This document shows positions 7,315 through 15,409 of a DNA stretch of 32,477 nucleotides, one piece after another. The position numbers were made by a program, and so were the translations under genes. Each line of letters opens with the position of its first letter. The first letter of the stretch is position 1. This DNA is from Candidatus Rokuibacteriota bacterium (lineage in GTDB: Bacteria; Methylomirabilota; Methylomirabilia; Rokubacteriales; CSP1-6): positions 85,430 through 117,906 of the forward strand of contig QHRU01000049.1 of NCBI GenBank assembly GCA_003220225.1, read 5' to 3'. The notes under the pieces are model-generated. The model was not told the origin of the DNA and made no database searches. It saw only the letters and a list, made by a program, of their open reading frames with translations.

Positions 7315-8514
7315 TCAGGACGTCCCGGGCACGTCCTTGAACGTCCCCGGCTTCACGAACCAGCCCTGCGGGATCGTGCCGCCACCATCGCGCACGGCCG
7401 GGCAATTGTACGTGAGCGGCGCGTTGCCGATGTCGTCGGTGTCGACGTTCGTCGACGACGTGTCCAGCCGGTTCGTGGAGATGACGGCGCCGCTGATCCT
7501 GCCGCCGCCCGCGCCGTGCAGCGTCACGTCGTTCTGCGCATAGATGAGCCCGGTCAGGTTCATGTTGCCGCTGATCTGGATCGAGCCCGCCACCACGAGC
7601 CAACCGCTCCAACCCGAGCGCCAGTTGCCGTGGATGTCCACGCCGATGATGTCGCTGTCGGGCGAGTTGTTCGTGAACGGATTGCCGGACGGCGTATCGA
7701 CGAAGATGACGCCGTTCGGCTGCGGCGAGGTCCAGTGCTGGTCCCCCTGGTAGTACGTCCCGTTCGCCTTCGCGAGCGACTTCAGGATGGCCATGTCGCT
7801 GTCGGTGAACAGGAACGGAGCGAAGCTCGACGCCGGCTGGTTGGCGGCGATGGCGACCCCACCCGGCGGCGCCGTCAGGTCCGGGTGGCCGTTCGTGCCG
7901 ATGGAGCCTGATGCATAGGCGGCGGCCGTCGGCGTGACGCCGGCGCAGTACTGGGCGCCCGACGCCGAGGAGCCGTTGATCGAGGCCGAGCCGCCGATCT
8001 GGATCTGGCTCGCCGTTCCCGGCGGATTCTCGCCGCCCGCGCAGATCGCGCACGGCGGATCCAGGAACTTCACCTTGCTCACCACCGTCTGGATCTTCTT
8101 GATCGCGATCGGATTGGTGTTGTTGGGAACGTACCCGATCGAGGTGACGACCCGGTCGTTGCTCGCCGCGCCGTCGGCAACGGTCACGATGAAGCCGCCG
8201 GCGCCCATGGCGACGTACTGCGATCCGTCGTACGGCGCGGGCACCGGCGACGGCAGCGGATCGGCCAGCGCGCCCGTCGTGCCCGGGGCGGTCTCACCCT
8301 TCGACAGCGCCCAGATCGCGCGCTCGAGCCCCGACTCGGCGATGGCGCGGGCCTGGGCGTTCATCATCTGATTCATCGCGATGGATGGCTCGCTCACGGT
8401 GATGGCCAGGAAGGCGAGCGTGAGGGTCGTGAGCAGGCCGAGCACGATGAGCGCCATGGGCAGCGCGATACCGCTCTCGGACGATCGGCGCCGCGACCCC
8501 AGTGAGCCTTTCAT
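7315..8514 (-). CDS. PilX-like minor pilin / pilus assembly protein, copy 3
   Basis: A 399-residue third paralogue of the PilX-like proteins at 3516-4709 and 4845-6041, first gene of the minus-strand pilin locus. It has the same parts: basic leader, transmembrane helix at about 15-37, NAQARAIAESGLERAIWAL, the cysteine pair DPPCAICAGGE, later cysteines in QYCAG and YNCPA, a Gly/Asn-rich beta region (NLTGLIYAQNDVTLHGAG) and the ending VKPGTFKDVPGTS. The ATG at 8514 has GAGGAACCC just upstream, nearly the same as the other two copies. Unlike them it stands before pilV, not after pilW, and no lipoprotein or remnant follows it. A promoter with a leader of about 57 bases is predicted upstream. Confidence 0.85.
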   Translation of the reverse strand: MKGSLGSRRRSSESGIALPMALIVLGLLTTLTLAFLAITVSEPSIAMNQMMNAQARAIAESGLERAIWALSKGETAPGTTGALADPLPSPVPAPYDGSQYVAMGAGGFIVTVADGAASNDRVVTSIGYVPNNTNPIAIKKIQTVVSKVKFLDPPCAICAGGENPPGTASQIQIGGSASINGSSASGAQYCAGVTPTAAAYASGSIGTNGHPDLTAPPGGVAIAANQPASSFAPFLFTDSDMAILKSLAKANGTYYQGDQHWTSPQPNGVIFVDTPSGNPFTNNSPDSDIIGVDIHGNWRSGWSGWLVVAGSIQISGNMNLTGLIYAQNDVTLHGAGGGRISGAVISTNRLDTSSTNVDTDDIGNAPLTYNCPAVRDGGGTIPQGWFVKPGTFKDVPGTS

Positions 8515-8578
8515 GGGTTCCTCGGGCGAATCGGTGATCCATCCCTACTCACGACCCGGTCTTCGGGCCGGTCAGCGG

Positions 8579-8607
8579 ACACTAGCCGACCGACAGCGGA
8601 TGGTCAA
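8579..8607 (-). promoter_or_regulatory. Putative promoter of the pilin-like operon
   Basis: On the minus strand TTGACC (8607-8602) is followed after exactly 17 bases by TAGTGT (8584-8579). Transcription would begin near 8572, giving an untranslated leader of about 57 bases before the pilX3 ATG with its GAGGAACCC ribosome site. Two direct 16-base repeats abut the -35 box on its upstream side. Confidence 0.55.
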
Positions 8608-8642
8608 GCGGGCAAGTCGAAGAGCGGGCAAGTCGAAGAGCG
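8608..8642 (-). repeat. Two 16-bp direct repeats upstream of the pilin promoter
   Basis: The 16-mer GCGGGCAAGTCGAAGA (plus-strand reading) occurs twice in direct succession at 8608-8623 and 8624-8639, followed by a further GCG. It fills most of the gap between the BT1 transporter stop (8644) and the -35 box at 8602-8607. The placement fits a tandem activator site, but it could also be a simple local duplication at the 3' end of the transporter gene. Confidence 0.7.
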
Positions 8643-8643
8643 T

Positions 8644-10122
8644 TCACGCGCGCCGGCGCGCGGTTGGCTGGCCTGCGCCACGCCTTGGCGGGAAGGCCGC
8701 CGGCTCCGCCGTCGACACGACGGCGGAGCTGGGCGCGGTGCGCTCCTGACGCCACAGCAGCGGCAGCGCGAGCAGCGGCACGAGGCCGATCGCGCCGACG
8801 CTGACCATCAGGCGGCCGAGATTCGAGTAATCGTGCTGGGTCACGGCGAAGGCCTCGTTCAGGTACTGCGTGAACAGCTGGCTGGCCGAGAGCGCCAGGT
8901 TCATGAGCGAGGCCATGATCGCGAACATCGTGGCCTCGCCGCCCGGCGGCGCGGTCTTGGCGATCAGCACGAGCATCGGCACCATCGCGAGCTGGTTGAG
9001 CGGCGCCGAGATCGTCGTGTCGATCAGCGCGAGGCTCCGCGCCGAGATCCCGAGCCACTCGTGCAGCCCGTAGAAGAGGCCGATGTTCGGGAGATAGAGG
9101 ATGGTGCCGGCCACGATGACCCAGAACAGCGTGAAGCTCACCGGACGGCGCACGATCGTCTGCCTGAAGACGAGCAGTCCCACGAGGCCCAGCACCGACG
9201 ACACCTGGGCCAGCAGACCCAGGAACCGCTCGTCGAAGCCGAGGCGGTCGATGGCCCAGTAGCTGTAGCCCTGGCCCACGTCGGGCGTCGCGCGGAAGAT
9301 GAAGATCACGAGCGCGGCCACCATCACCGCGCGCGTGACGCCCATGCGTGTCAGCAGAAACGACAGGAGCGCCGCCGAGACGACGAGCACGATTTCCTGG
9401 GCCCCGGCTATGCCCGACATCTCGAGCGCGACGCCGAACACCGCGTACCCGAGGCCGACCAGCAAGACCAGCCGCGCGCGTCCGCCGCCGAGCACGTCCG
9501 CCGCGCGCGCCGCGGCCGCCGTCGCGTCGCGCCACCGGGGAATGAACACGACGCTCAGGGCGACGATGACCGGCAGCGCCATCGCGCACGTGAAGACGCC
9601 GCGCGGCCCGACGAGAGCCGCCAGCCAGCCCGAGGGAAGGCCGACCGCGATCCCCCCGGTCAGCGTCGCGATCCGCCCCAGCGTCTGGATCTGGCCGATC
9701 TCCTCGTCGTTCCGCGCGATCTCGACGCTGAGCGCGTCGGCGACCACGTCCTGGACCATGTAGCCGATCGTGACGAGCAGCGCGGCCGCGAGGTAGACGG
9801 ACTTCGTCCGCACGGTCGTCGCCAGCGCCGCGTAGCCGGCGAGCGTGCACAGCGCCCCGAGGATCAGGTACGCGCCGCGACGGCTGCCCAAGATCGGGCG
9901 CACGTCGGAGGCGACGCCGACGACCATCTTCATGCTCCAGGGCAAGCCGAGCCAGAAGGCGATCCCCGCCGCCTCCGCCGGACTCAGGCCGAGCGTCTCC
10001 TTCTCGAAATAGAGGAGGGCGATGCTGGTGACCATGCTCGCCCCGAAACAGAGATACGTGAGCAGGACCGGGAGGTAGGCGAGGCGGAAGCCGCCGAACC
10101 AGCGTCGAAGCGCCCCACCCAC
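8644..10122 (-). CDS. BT1 (folate/biopterin-type) MFS transporter
   Basis: A 492-residue polytopic membrane protein with about 12 hydrophobic segments. The early stretch SDVRPILGSRRGAYLILG and the later QDVVADALSVEIAR fit the BT1/folate-biopterin branch of the major facilitator superfamily, whose members have matching segments after helices 2 and 4. Characterised members carry folates or pterins, but many bacterial members have unknown substrates, so the substrate here is open. The C-terminus (about residues 465-492) is a hydrophilic Arg/Pro-rich tail. The start is GTG at 10122, seven bases after a TACGAT box on the minus strand; there is no ribosome site, which fits leaderless translation. 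It is divergent from the patatin-like gene across 148 bases. Confidence 0.85.
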   Translation of the reverse strand: MGGALRRWFGGFRLAYLPVLLTYLCFGASMVTSIALLYFEKETLGLSPAEAAGIAFWLGLPWSMKMVVGVASDVRPILGSRRGAYLILGALCTLAGYAALATTVRTKSVYLAAALLVTIGYMVQDVVADALSVEIARNDEEIGQIQTLGRIATLTGGIAVGLPSGWLAALVGPRGVFTCAMALPVIVALSVVFIPRWRDATAAAARAADVLGGGRARLVLLVGLGYAVFGVALEMSGIAGAQEIVLVVSAALLSFLLTRMGVTRAVMVAALVIFIFRATPDVGQGYSYWAIDRLGFDERFLGLLAQVSSVLGLVGLLVFRQTIVRRPVSFTLFWVIVAGTILYLPNIGLFYGLHEWLGISARSLALIDTTISAPLNQLAMVPMLVLIAKTAPPGGEATMFAIMASLMNLALSASQLFTQYLNEAFAVTQHDYSNLGRLMVSVGAIGLVPLLALPLLWRQERTAPSSAVVSTAEPAAFPPRRGAGQPTARRRA

Positions 10123-10129
10123 ATTTCAC

Positions 10130-10135
10130 ATCGTA
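10130..10135 (-). promoter_or_regulatory. -10 box of the BT1 transporter gene
   Basis: TACGAT on the minus strand, 7 bases before the GTG start at 10122. No convincing -35 hexamer was found at 16-18 bases. It belongs to the repeated pattern of -10 boxes placed next to start codons in this window. Confidence 0.35.
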
Positions 10136-10255
10136 CTACGCGGTAGGACGCGGTCTTGAGAGGGTACAGTCAGGGTGTGATGGGAAAGAACTTAGCGCCC
10201 GATTTGGGCGTTTACCGATCAGGGAGAAAGGCTGTTAAAACGTGATTTCAACATG

Positions 10256-10261
10256 TTATAA
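10256..10261 (+). promoter_or_regulatory. -10 box of the patatin-like gene in an AT-rich patch
   Basis: TTATAA at 10256-10261 lies 9 bases before the ATG at 10271, inside the most AT-rich stretch of the surrounding region (about 10235-10262). TGTTAA at 10233-10238 is a weak -35 at 17 bases. The rest of the 10123-10255 interval shows nothing else I can name. Confidence 0.4.
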
Positions 10262-10270
10262 GCGTACCCC

Positions 10271-11365
10271 ATGATTGGCAGGCCCTTTGCTAGACTTTTG
10301 AGCAGGATGCAATTCCTACATCGGGCCATCGGGCGATGGCGGTCCAAGCCGCGGCCGCGTTACGCGCTGGCCCTGGCCGGTGGGGGCGTCATCGGCGGCA
10401 TGTACGAGGTCGGAGCGCTGGCGGCCCTGGAGGAGCGGCTCAACGGCTCCGGCCGAGGCTTCGACGTCTACGTCGGCTGCAGCGCCGGCTCCGTGGTCGC
10501 CTCGCTCCTGGCGGGCGGGGTCCGCGCCCGCGAGATCTACCAGATCCTCGACGAGGACCTGGACGACCCGATCAACTTCGGTCGCAACGCCGTGTTCGCC
10601 GGCGACGCCTTCCGTCGCGCCTGCGGCCGTTTCGGCCGGCTGATCTGGGCCTTCGGCAAGAGCGCCATCCGCGGACGCGGCTCGATCCCCGACATGCTCG
10701 CGCGCGCGGAGCGCGACATGCCGCCCGGCTTCTTCTCGCTCGACGCCCTGGAGGAGTATCTGCAGACCGCGTTCGCCTCGCGCGCGCTCTCCAACACCTT
10801 CGCCGAGCGGTCGCGGACGCTGCTGATCCCCGCCATCGACCTCAACACCGCCGAGCGCGTGGTGTTCGGCGCCGGCGAGCTGCGCGACGTGCCGATCAGC
10901 AAGGCGGTGGCGGCGTCGTCCGCCATTCCCGGGTTCTTCGATCCGTACCCGATCAACGGCCGCGACTACGTCGACGGCGGCGTCGGCTTCAGCGGTCACG
11001 CCGACCTCGCGGCCGAGGCGGGCGCCGACGTGGTGTTCGTGGTGAACCCGCTCGTGCCCAACCTCCAGGACGGCAACGGCAACGCCTCGATGACCGCGCG
11101 CGGCATGTACACGATCATGGAGCAGGCAGGGCGGATCTACAGCCAGAACCTCCTGACGCTCGGCCTCGCGACGCTGGCCGTGAAGTTCCCGCGCACGGCG
11201 TTCTTCCTGCTCCAGCCGCCGCGCACCAACAGCCTGCTCTTCGGGCCCTCGATGGGCTTCGAGACGAGCCGGGCGGCCCTGCGCTATGGCTACACCTCGA
11301 CGAAGGAGTGGCTGGATCATCAGGGCGCGCCGCTCGTCCGGCGCCTGTCGGTCGCCGAGGTTTAG
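10271..11365 (+). CDS. Patatin-like phospholipase / acyl hydrolase
   Basis: A 364-residue protein of the patatin fold, which uses a Ser-Asp dyad to cleave acyl esters of phospholipids or related lipids. The motifs are intact: the oxyanion glycine run AGGGVIGGMYEVGAL (residues 36-50), the nucleophile elbow GCSAGS (Ser71 in GxSxG) and the catalytic Asp235 in DYVDGG. There is no signal peptide; residues 1-28 are basic and could touch membranes. The ATG at 10271 follows an AT-rich -10-like box by 9 bases; a second in-frame ATG at 10307 is possible. It is divergent from the BT1 transporter, and its 3' end runs straight into a copy of the dual-hairpin intergenic repeat. The substrate cannot be read from sequence. 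Confidence 0.9.
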   Translation: MIGRPFARLLSRMQFLHRAIGRWRSKPRPRYALALAGGGVIGGMYEVGALAALEERLNGSGRGFDVYVGCSAGSVVASLLAGGVRAREIYQILDEDLDDPINFGRNAVFAGDAFRRACGRFGRLIWAFGKSAIRGRGSIPDMLARAERDMPPGFFSLDALEEYLQTAFASRALSNTFAERSRTLLIPAIDLNTAERVVFGAGELRDVPISKAVAASSAIPGFFDPYPINGRDYVDGGVGFSGHADLAAEAGADVVFVVNPLVPNLQDGNGNASMTARGMYTIMEQAGRIYSQNLLTLGLATLAVKFPRTAFFLLQPPRTNSLLFGPSMGFETSRAALRYGYTSTKEWLDHQGAPLVRRLSVAEV

Positions 11366-11376
11366 GAACCGGTTAG

Positions 11377-11470
11377 ATGGGGGGCCCCGACATGGCCCCC
11401 CAAACCCCCCAAGCGCTCGGGCCGCCCCGGCGCAGCCGTGACGGCCCTCGTTATCCCGACAGGCTCCTGA
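11377..11470 (+). repeat. Dual-hairpin intergenic repeat, copy a
   Basis: Hairpin 1 is a G6CC arm and a GGC6 arm around CCGACAT, followed by a second C6 tract. Hairpin 2 has arms around a GCA loop with an outer stem GGGCCG/CGGCCC. The 3' edge CGACAGGCTCCTGA ends exactly at the sthA stop codon (11471, minus strand) and is shared with the copy at 20408. The element lies between the convergent patatin-like gene and sthA. It may act as a two-way terminator or mRNA 3'-end structure, but there is no U-tract. Confidence 0.8.
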
Positions 11471-12856
11471 CTAGCCGGCCGCGCGCCGCGCGAGCGCGCC
11501 GAGCCCGTCGTACGCCGCGTACTTGTAGGTGTCGCCGAGCGATGGGTAGTTGAAGACGGTGTTGATGAACGCGTCGATCGTCCCGCCCACCTGCAGCACC
11601 ATGAGCCCCACGTGCACGAGCTCGGCCGCGATCTCGCCGATGACGTGTACCCCGAGCAACGTCTTGTCGGGATAGCGGAAGACCAGCTTCAGCTCGCCGC
11701 CGAGATCCCCGGTGATCTGTCCGCGCGCGTTGGTGCGGTAGAGCGCGCGGCCCACGCAGTAGTCGATCTTCTTGCTGCGGCATGACTCCTCGGTCTCGCC
11801 CACCATCGCGATCTCGGGAATCGTGTACACGGCCAGTGGGAAGATCGGCGCCACCGCCGTCTTGTACTTGAGGTCGAACGCATGGACCATGGCGACCCGC
11901 GCCTGCTCCATCGAGGTGGAGGCGAGAGCCGGGAAGCCGATCACGTCGCCCGCCGCGTAGATGTGCGGCACCGCCGTCTGATAGCGCTCGTTGATCGTCA
12001 GCAGGCCGCGCTCGTTGACGGCGACGCCGGCGCGCTCGAGCGCGAGCCCCGCGACGTTGGCCACGCGCCCGGCCGCTACCAGCACCGCCTCCGTCTTGAG
12101 CGCGTCGCCGCCCTTGAGGTCGAGCCGGATGCCGTCGGCGTCTGCGTCGTAGCGGATCACCGTCTCGCGCAGCCGGACGTCGACGCCGAGCAGCTGCATC
12201 TGCAGCCGCAGGCGGTCGGCCACCTCGCCGTCGAGGAAGCCGAGGAGCCGGTCGCGGCCGTCGAGCAGCGTCACGCGAATGCCGAGCGCGGCGAAGATCG
12301 TGGTGTATTCGCAGCCGATCACGCCCGCCCCCACCACGGCGAGGCTCTGAGGCAGCCGCTGCATCGCGAGGATCTCGTCGCTGTCGTGCACGCGCGGGTC
12401 GCCGAAGGGCACCCCGGCCGGGCGCGTCGGCACCGATCCGGTGGCGATGAGGACGACACCGCCGTGCAGGCGGCGCTCGCCCACGCGTACGGTGTGGGGG
12501 TCGTCGAACGCAGCCTCGCCGCGGACGAGGTCGATCTGGTGGCGCTCGATGTTGGCGTTCACGACCTCGCGCAGCGAGCGGACGACCTCCTGCTCGCGGT
12601 ACATGAAGTCTTGCACGGTGAGGTCGGGCTTGACGGAGTAATCGACGCCGTAGAGCCCGCGCTGCCTGAGCCCGGAGAAATAGAGCGCGGTCTCGCGCAG
12701 CGTCTTGGACGGTACCGTGCCCGTGTTGATCCCGGCGCCACCCACGTGCGGCGCGCGCTCCACGAGGGCGACGCGCTTGCCGAAATAGGCGGCCTGCGCG
12801 GCGCCCTTTTCGCCGGCAGGCCCGGAGCCGATCACGATGAGGTCGTAGTGGTCCAC
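11471..12856 (-). CDS. sthA: Soluble (Si-specific) pyridine nucleotide transhydrogenase
   Basis: A 461-residue cytoplasmic flavoprotein of the pyridine nucleotide-disulfide oxidoreductase fold that moves reducing power between NADPH and NADH. FAD motif GSGPAGEKGA is at residues 11-20, the NAD(P) motif VGAGVIGCEY is in the middle, and IYAAGDVIGFP marks the second FAD contact. The redox-active CxxxxC pair of lipoamide and glutathione reductases is absent; the site reads NTGTVPSKTLRE, which is the mark of the SthA subgroup. Length is normal. The GTG start at 12856 lies 8 bases after TAGGGT, which pairs with TTGCGC at 18 bases, so the transcript is probably leaderless. The gene stands alone, divergent from the DUF2185 gene. 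Confidence 0.93.
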   Translation of the reverse strand: MDHYDLIVIGSGPAGEKGAAQAAYFGKRVALVERAPHVGGAGINTGTVPSKTLRETALYFSGLRQRGLYGVDYSVKPDLTVQDFMYREQEVVRSLREVVNANIERHQIDLVRGEAAFDDPHTVRVGERRLHGGVVLIATGSVPTRPAGVPFGDPRVHDSDEILAMQRLPQSLAVVGAGVIGCEYTTIFAALGIRVTLLDGRDRLLGFLDGEVADRLRLQMQLLGVDVRLRETVIRYDADADGIRLDLKGGDALKTEAVLVAAGRVANVAGLALERAGVAVNERGLLTINERYQTAVPHIYAAGDVIGFPALASTSMEQARVAMVHAFDLKYKTAVAPIFPLAVYTIPEIAMVGETEESCRSKKIDYCVGRALYRTNARGQITGDLGGELKLVFRYPDKTLLGVHVIGEIAAELVHVGLMVLQVGGTIDAFINTVFNYPSLGDTYKYAAYDGLGALARRAAG

Positions 12857-12864
12857 GCTCGGTT

Positions 12865-12894
12865 ACCCTACGTCGGAAGATGCGCCGGGCGCAA
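12865..12894 (-). promoter_or_regulatory. Putative sthA promoter
   Basis: On the minus strand TTGCGC (12894-12889), an 18-base spacer, then TAGGGT (12870-12865), 8 bases before the GTG start. The arrangement is the same as at the PilV-like gene (TTGCGG, 18 bases, TACGAT, 7 bases, ATG). Confidence 0.45.
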
Positions 12895-12906
12895 GCACTG
12901 GAGTGC

Positions 12907-12912
12907 TATGGT
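12907..12912 (+). promoter_or_regulatory. -10 box of the DUF2185 gene
   Basis: TATGGT at 12907-12912, 8 bases before a TTG codon at 12921. If real, it rules out the upstream GTG at 12903 as start. No good -35 was seen. Confidence 0.3.
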
Positions 12913-12920
12913 GGAAAGCG

Positions 12921-13265
12921 TTGGCCAAGCGGTATCGACTCAGCCCGCACGAGATCCTGCCGCTCGCGAGGGGACGGGGCTCGTGCCTTGCGAGCGACCA
13001 CATCACCGTCGAGGGGCGGCCCGTCGGCTTCATGTATCGCGAGGAACCCGACACCGAGTTCGACAGCGGCTGGCGCTTCCTGAGCGGGCTCGAGACCGAC
13101 GCCTACGTGAACGATCTCGCCAACGTCGGCCTCTACGACGTCAACACCATCGCCAACTACGATCGCGACATCATCCCGCTGCTGGATGCGCCGCCCGGCT
13201 CCGCCTTCGAGCGTGACGACGACGGACGGTTCGTGTCGGTCGCCTTCGAGCCGCCGGACGACTAA
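12921..13265 (+). CDS. DUF2185-family protein
   Basis: A protein of about 114 residues whose central block (CLASDHITVEGRPVGFMYRE, then DSGWRFLSG) and ending (YDVNTIANYDRDIIPLLDAP) match the DUF2185 family, sometimes grouped with Imm33-type immunity proteins. The biochemical function is unknown, and no toxin gene is nearby, so an immunity role is not supported here. The start is uncertain: TTG at 12921 lies 8 bases after a -10-like box, while GTG at 12903 would add six residues and overlap that box. The gene is divergent from sthA and its stop is followed at once by a copy of the dual-hairpin repeat, which separates it from the convergent SnoaL-like gene. Confidence 0.85.
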   Translation: MAKRYRLSPHEILPLARGRGSCLASDHITVEGRPVGFMYREEPDTEFDSGWRFLSGLETDAYVNDLANVGLYDVNTIANYDRDIIPLLDAPPGSAFERDDDGRFVSVAFEPPDD

Positions 13266-13269
13266 TAAG

Positions 13270-13355
13270 TGGGGGGCCCCGAAACGGGCCCCCCACACCC
13301 CCCCAGCGCTCGGCAGCGCCCCGGCGAAGCCGTGGCGCTCCTCGTCGCCGGCCGC
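13270..13355 (+). repeat. Dual-hairpin intergenic repeat, copy b
   Basis: Hairpin 1 here has a longer stem (G6CCC with GGGC6, loop CGAAAC) flanked by pairing GT and AC, followed by a C7 tract. Hairpin 2 has an AGCGCC/GGCGCT outer stem and a GAA loop. It lies between convergent genes (DUF2185 protein and SnoaL-like protein). The stem differs from the other copies but still pairs. Confidence 0.8.
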
Positions 13356-13368
13356 CCGGCGGCCTCCG

Positions 13369-13749
13369 TCAGGCGGGCTCCGCGTTCCAGATGTCGCGAT
13401 GCAGCCGCCACCGGCCGGCGGACCGCTGCCAGACGACGACGTACTTGACGTTCGCCGTGGCGCGCTGACCGCCCGGCGGCTCGAGGCTGAGCGTCGCGTG
13501 GCCCACCTCGCACGCGGTGTCACCGTCGACGTCGAGGTCGACGGTCTTCAGGGTGACGTCCCTGAGGCCCATGTCCTTCATCACGGTCGACCACAGCTGT
13601 CGGATGCCGTCCTGGCCGCGCACGATGGGGCCGTCGGGCGGCAGCGCCATGGCGGTCCCCGTGTACAACGACGCGAGTCGATCGGGATCCTGGGCGCGCA
13701 CCGCATCCTCGAACATGCGATTGACCTTGCCGATGTCGATCAGGCTCAT
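13369..13749 (-). CDS. SnoaL-like / ketosteroid-isomerase-fold protein
   Basis: A 126-residue protein of the NTF2-like fold: N-terminal helices with VRAQDPDRLASLYTGTAM, then a sheet-rich half ending YVVVWQRSAGRWRLHRDIWN. This fits the DUF4440/SnoaL-like group, which often has no known activity or acts in detoxification or ligand binding. The ATG at 13749 is 12 bases downstream of the GYD-domain gene stop, so the two form a small operon driven from the promoter near 14139-14168. Its 3' end faces repeat copy b. Family call is firm; the reaction, if any, is unknown. Confidence 0.82.
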   Translation of the reverse strand: MSLIDIGKVNRMFEDAVRAQDPDRLASLYTGTAMALPPDGPIVRGQDGIRQLWSTVMKDMGLRDVTLKTVDLDVDGDTACEVGHATLSLEPPGGQRATANVKYVVVWQRSAGRWRLHRDIWNAEPA

Positions 13750-13761
13750 GGTGTCGACTCC

Positions 13762-14082
13762 TCAGTGGCCGGGCGGTCGGTAGCCGATCTGCTTCTTCGT
13801 CGCCTGATCCATCTCGTCGGTGGTCAGCAACACCGTCGTCTTGACGCCGACGAGACCGCTCGCGTTGATCGCGAGCGACAGCGCGGCCGCCGTCACGTTG
13901 TCGGGCAGCTCGGCGATGCCGATGGCGTCGGCCTCGCCGAACGTGAAGTAGAAGGCCTCCAGGCGCCCGCCCTGCTGCTTGACGAGCGCCTCGAGGTTGG
14001 TGCGGCGCTGGCTGGCGCCCTCCTTCATGAGACCCTTCGTGCCTTCCGGTCGGTACGAGCCTTGGAAGAGATACTTGGGCAT
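13762..14082 (-). CDS. GYD-domain protein
   Basis: A 106-residue protein with the pattern of the GYD family: start MPKYLFQGSYRPEGTKGL, the middle GGRLEAFYFTFGEADAIGIA and a ferredoxin-like alternation of strands and helices. These small proteins are common in soil bacteria and their function is not established. The ATG is preceded by GGAGG at a good distance. A TTGACA/TACGTT promoter lies about 57 bases upstream. It is first of a two-gene unit with the SnoaL-like gene. Confidence 0.85.
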   Translation of the reverse strand: MPKYLFQGSYRPEGTKGLMKEGASQRRTNLEALVKQQGGRLEAFYFTFGEADAIGIAELPDNVTAAALSLAINASGLVGVKTTVLLTTDEMDQATKKQIGYRPPGH

Positions 14083-14138
14083 CGAGCACCTCCGTTCGGA
14101 TTGGACGTCCCTGACAGGGGCTCGGGAGAGAGGCCCTG

Positions 14139-14168
14139 AACGTATGCCCGGCCGTCCGCGCTTGTCAA
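14139..14168 (-). promoter_or_regulatory. Putative promoter of the GYD-SnoaL unit
   Basis: On the minus strand a perfect TTGACA (14168-14163), 18 bases, then TACGTT (14144-14139). Transcription would start near 14132, giving a leader of about 50 bases that carries the GGAGG ribosome site. It sits in the gap after the MFS gene stop at 14196. Confidence 0.6.
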
Positions 14169-14195
14169 CCGACGTTCAGCGCTGGTGCATCGCTC

Positions 14196-15404
<1,209 letters not shown>

Positions 15405-15409
15405 AGAGA

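Noticed and set aside
6596-8053. The minus-strand frame that runs continuously from inside PilX-like copy 3 into PilW
   Set aside because: The upstream part is out of frame with the real PilX and PilV genes. The prepilin leader at 6595 shows where PilW begins.
8515-8578. Possible c-di-GMP (GEMM) riboswitch in the leader of the pilin operon
   Set aside because: The leader is only about 57 bases and lacks the conserved GEMM core sequences. A small CCGG/CCGG hairpin is the only structure I could draw.
8833-10146. A long plus-strand frame opposite the BT1 transporter
   Set aside because: The translation is His/Arg/Glu-rich without any domain, and the minus strand carries an intact transporter with membrane helices and motifs.
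11377-11470. Repeat elements as classical Rho-independent terminators
   Set aside because: The hairpins are strong but no U-tract follows either one, so the standard label is not supported, although a terminator role by another mechanism remains possible.
12903-13265. DUF2185 protein as part of a toxin-immunity pair
   Set aside because: No toxin-like, polymorphic-effector or secretion gene is adjacent. sthA, SnoaL-like and GYD genes are ordinary neighbours.
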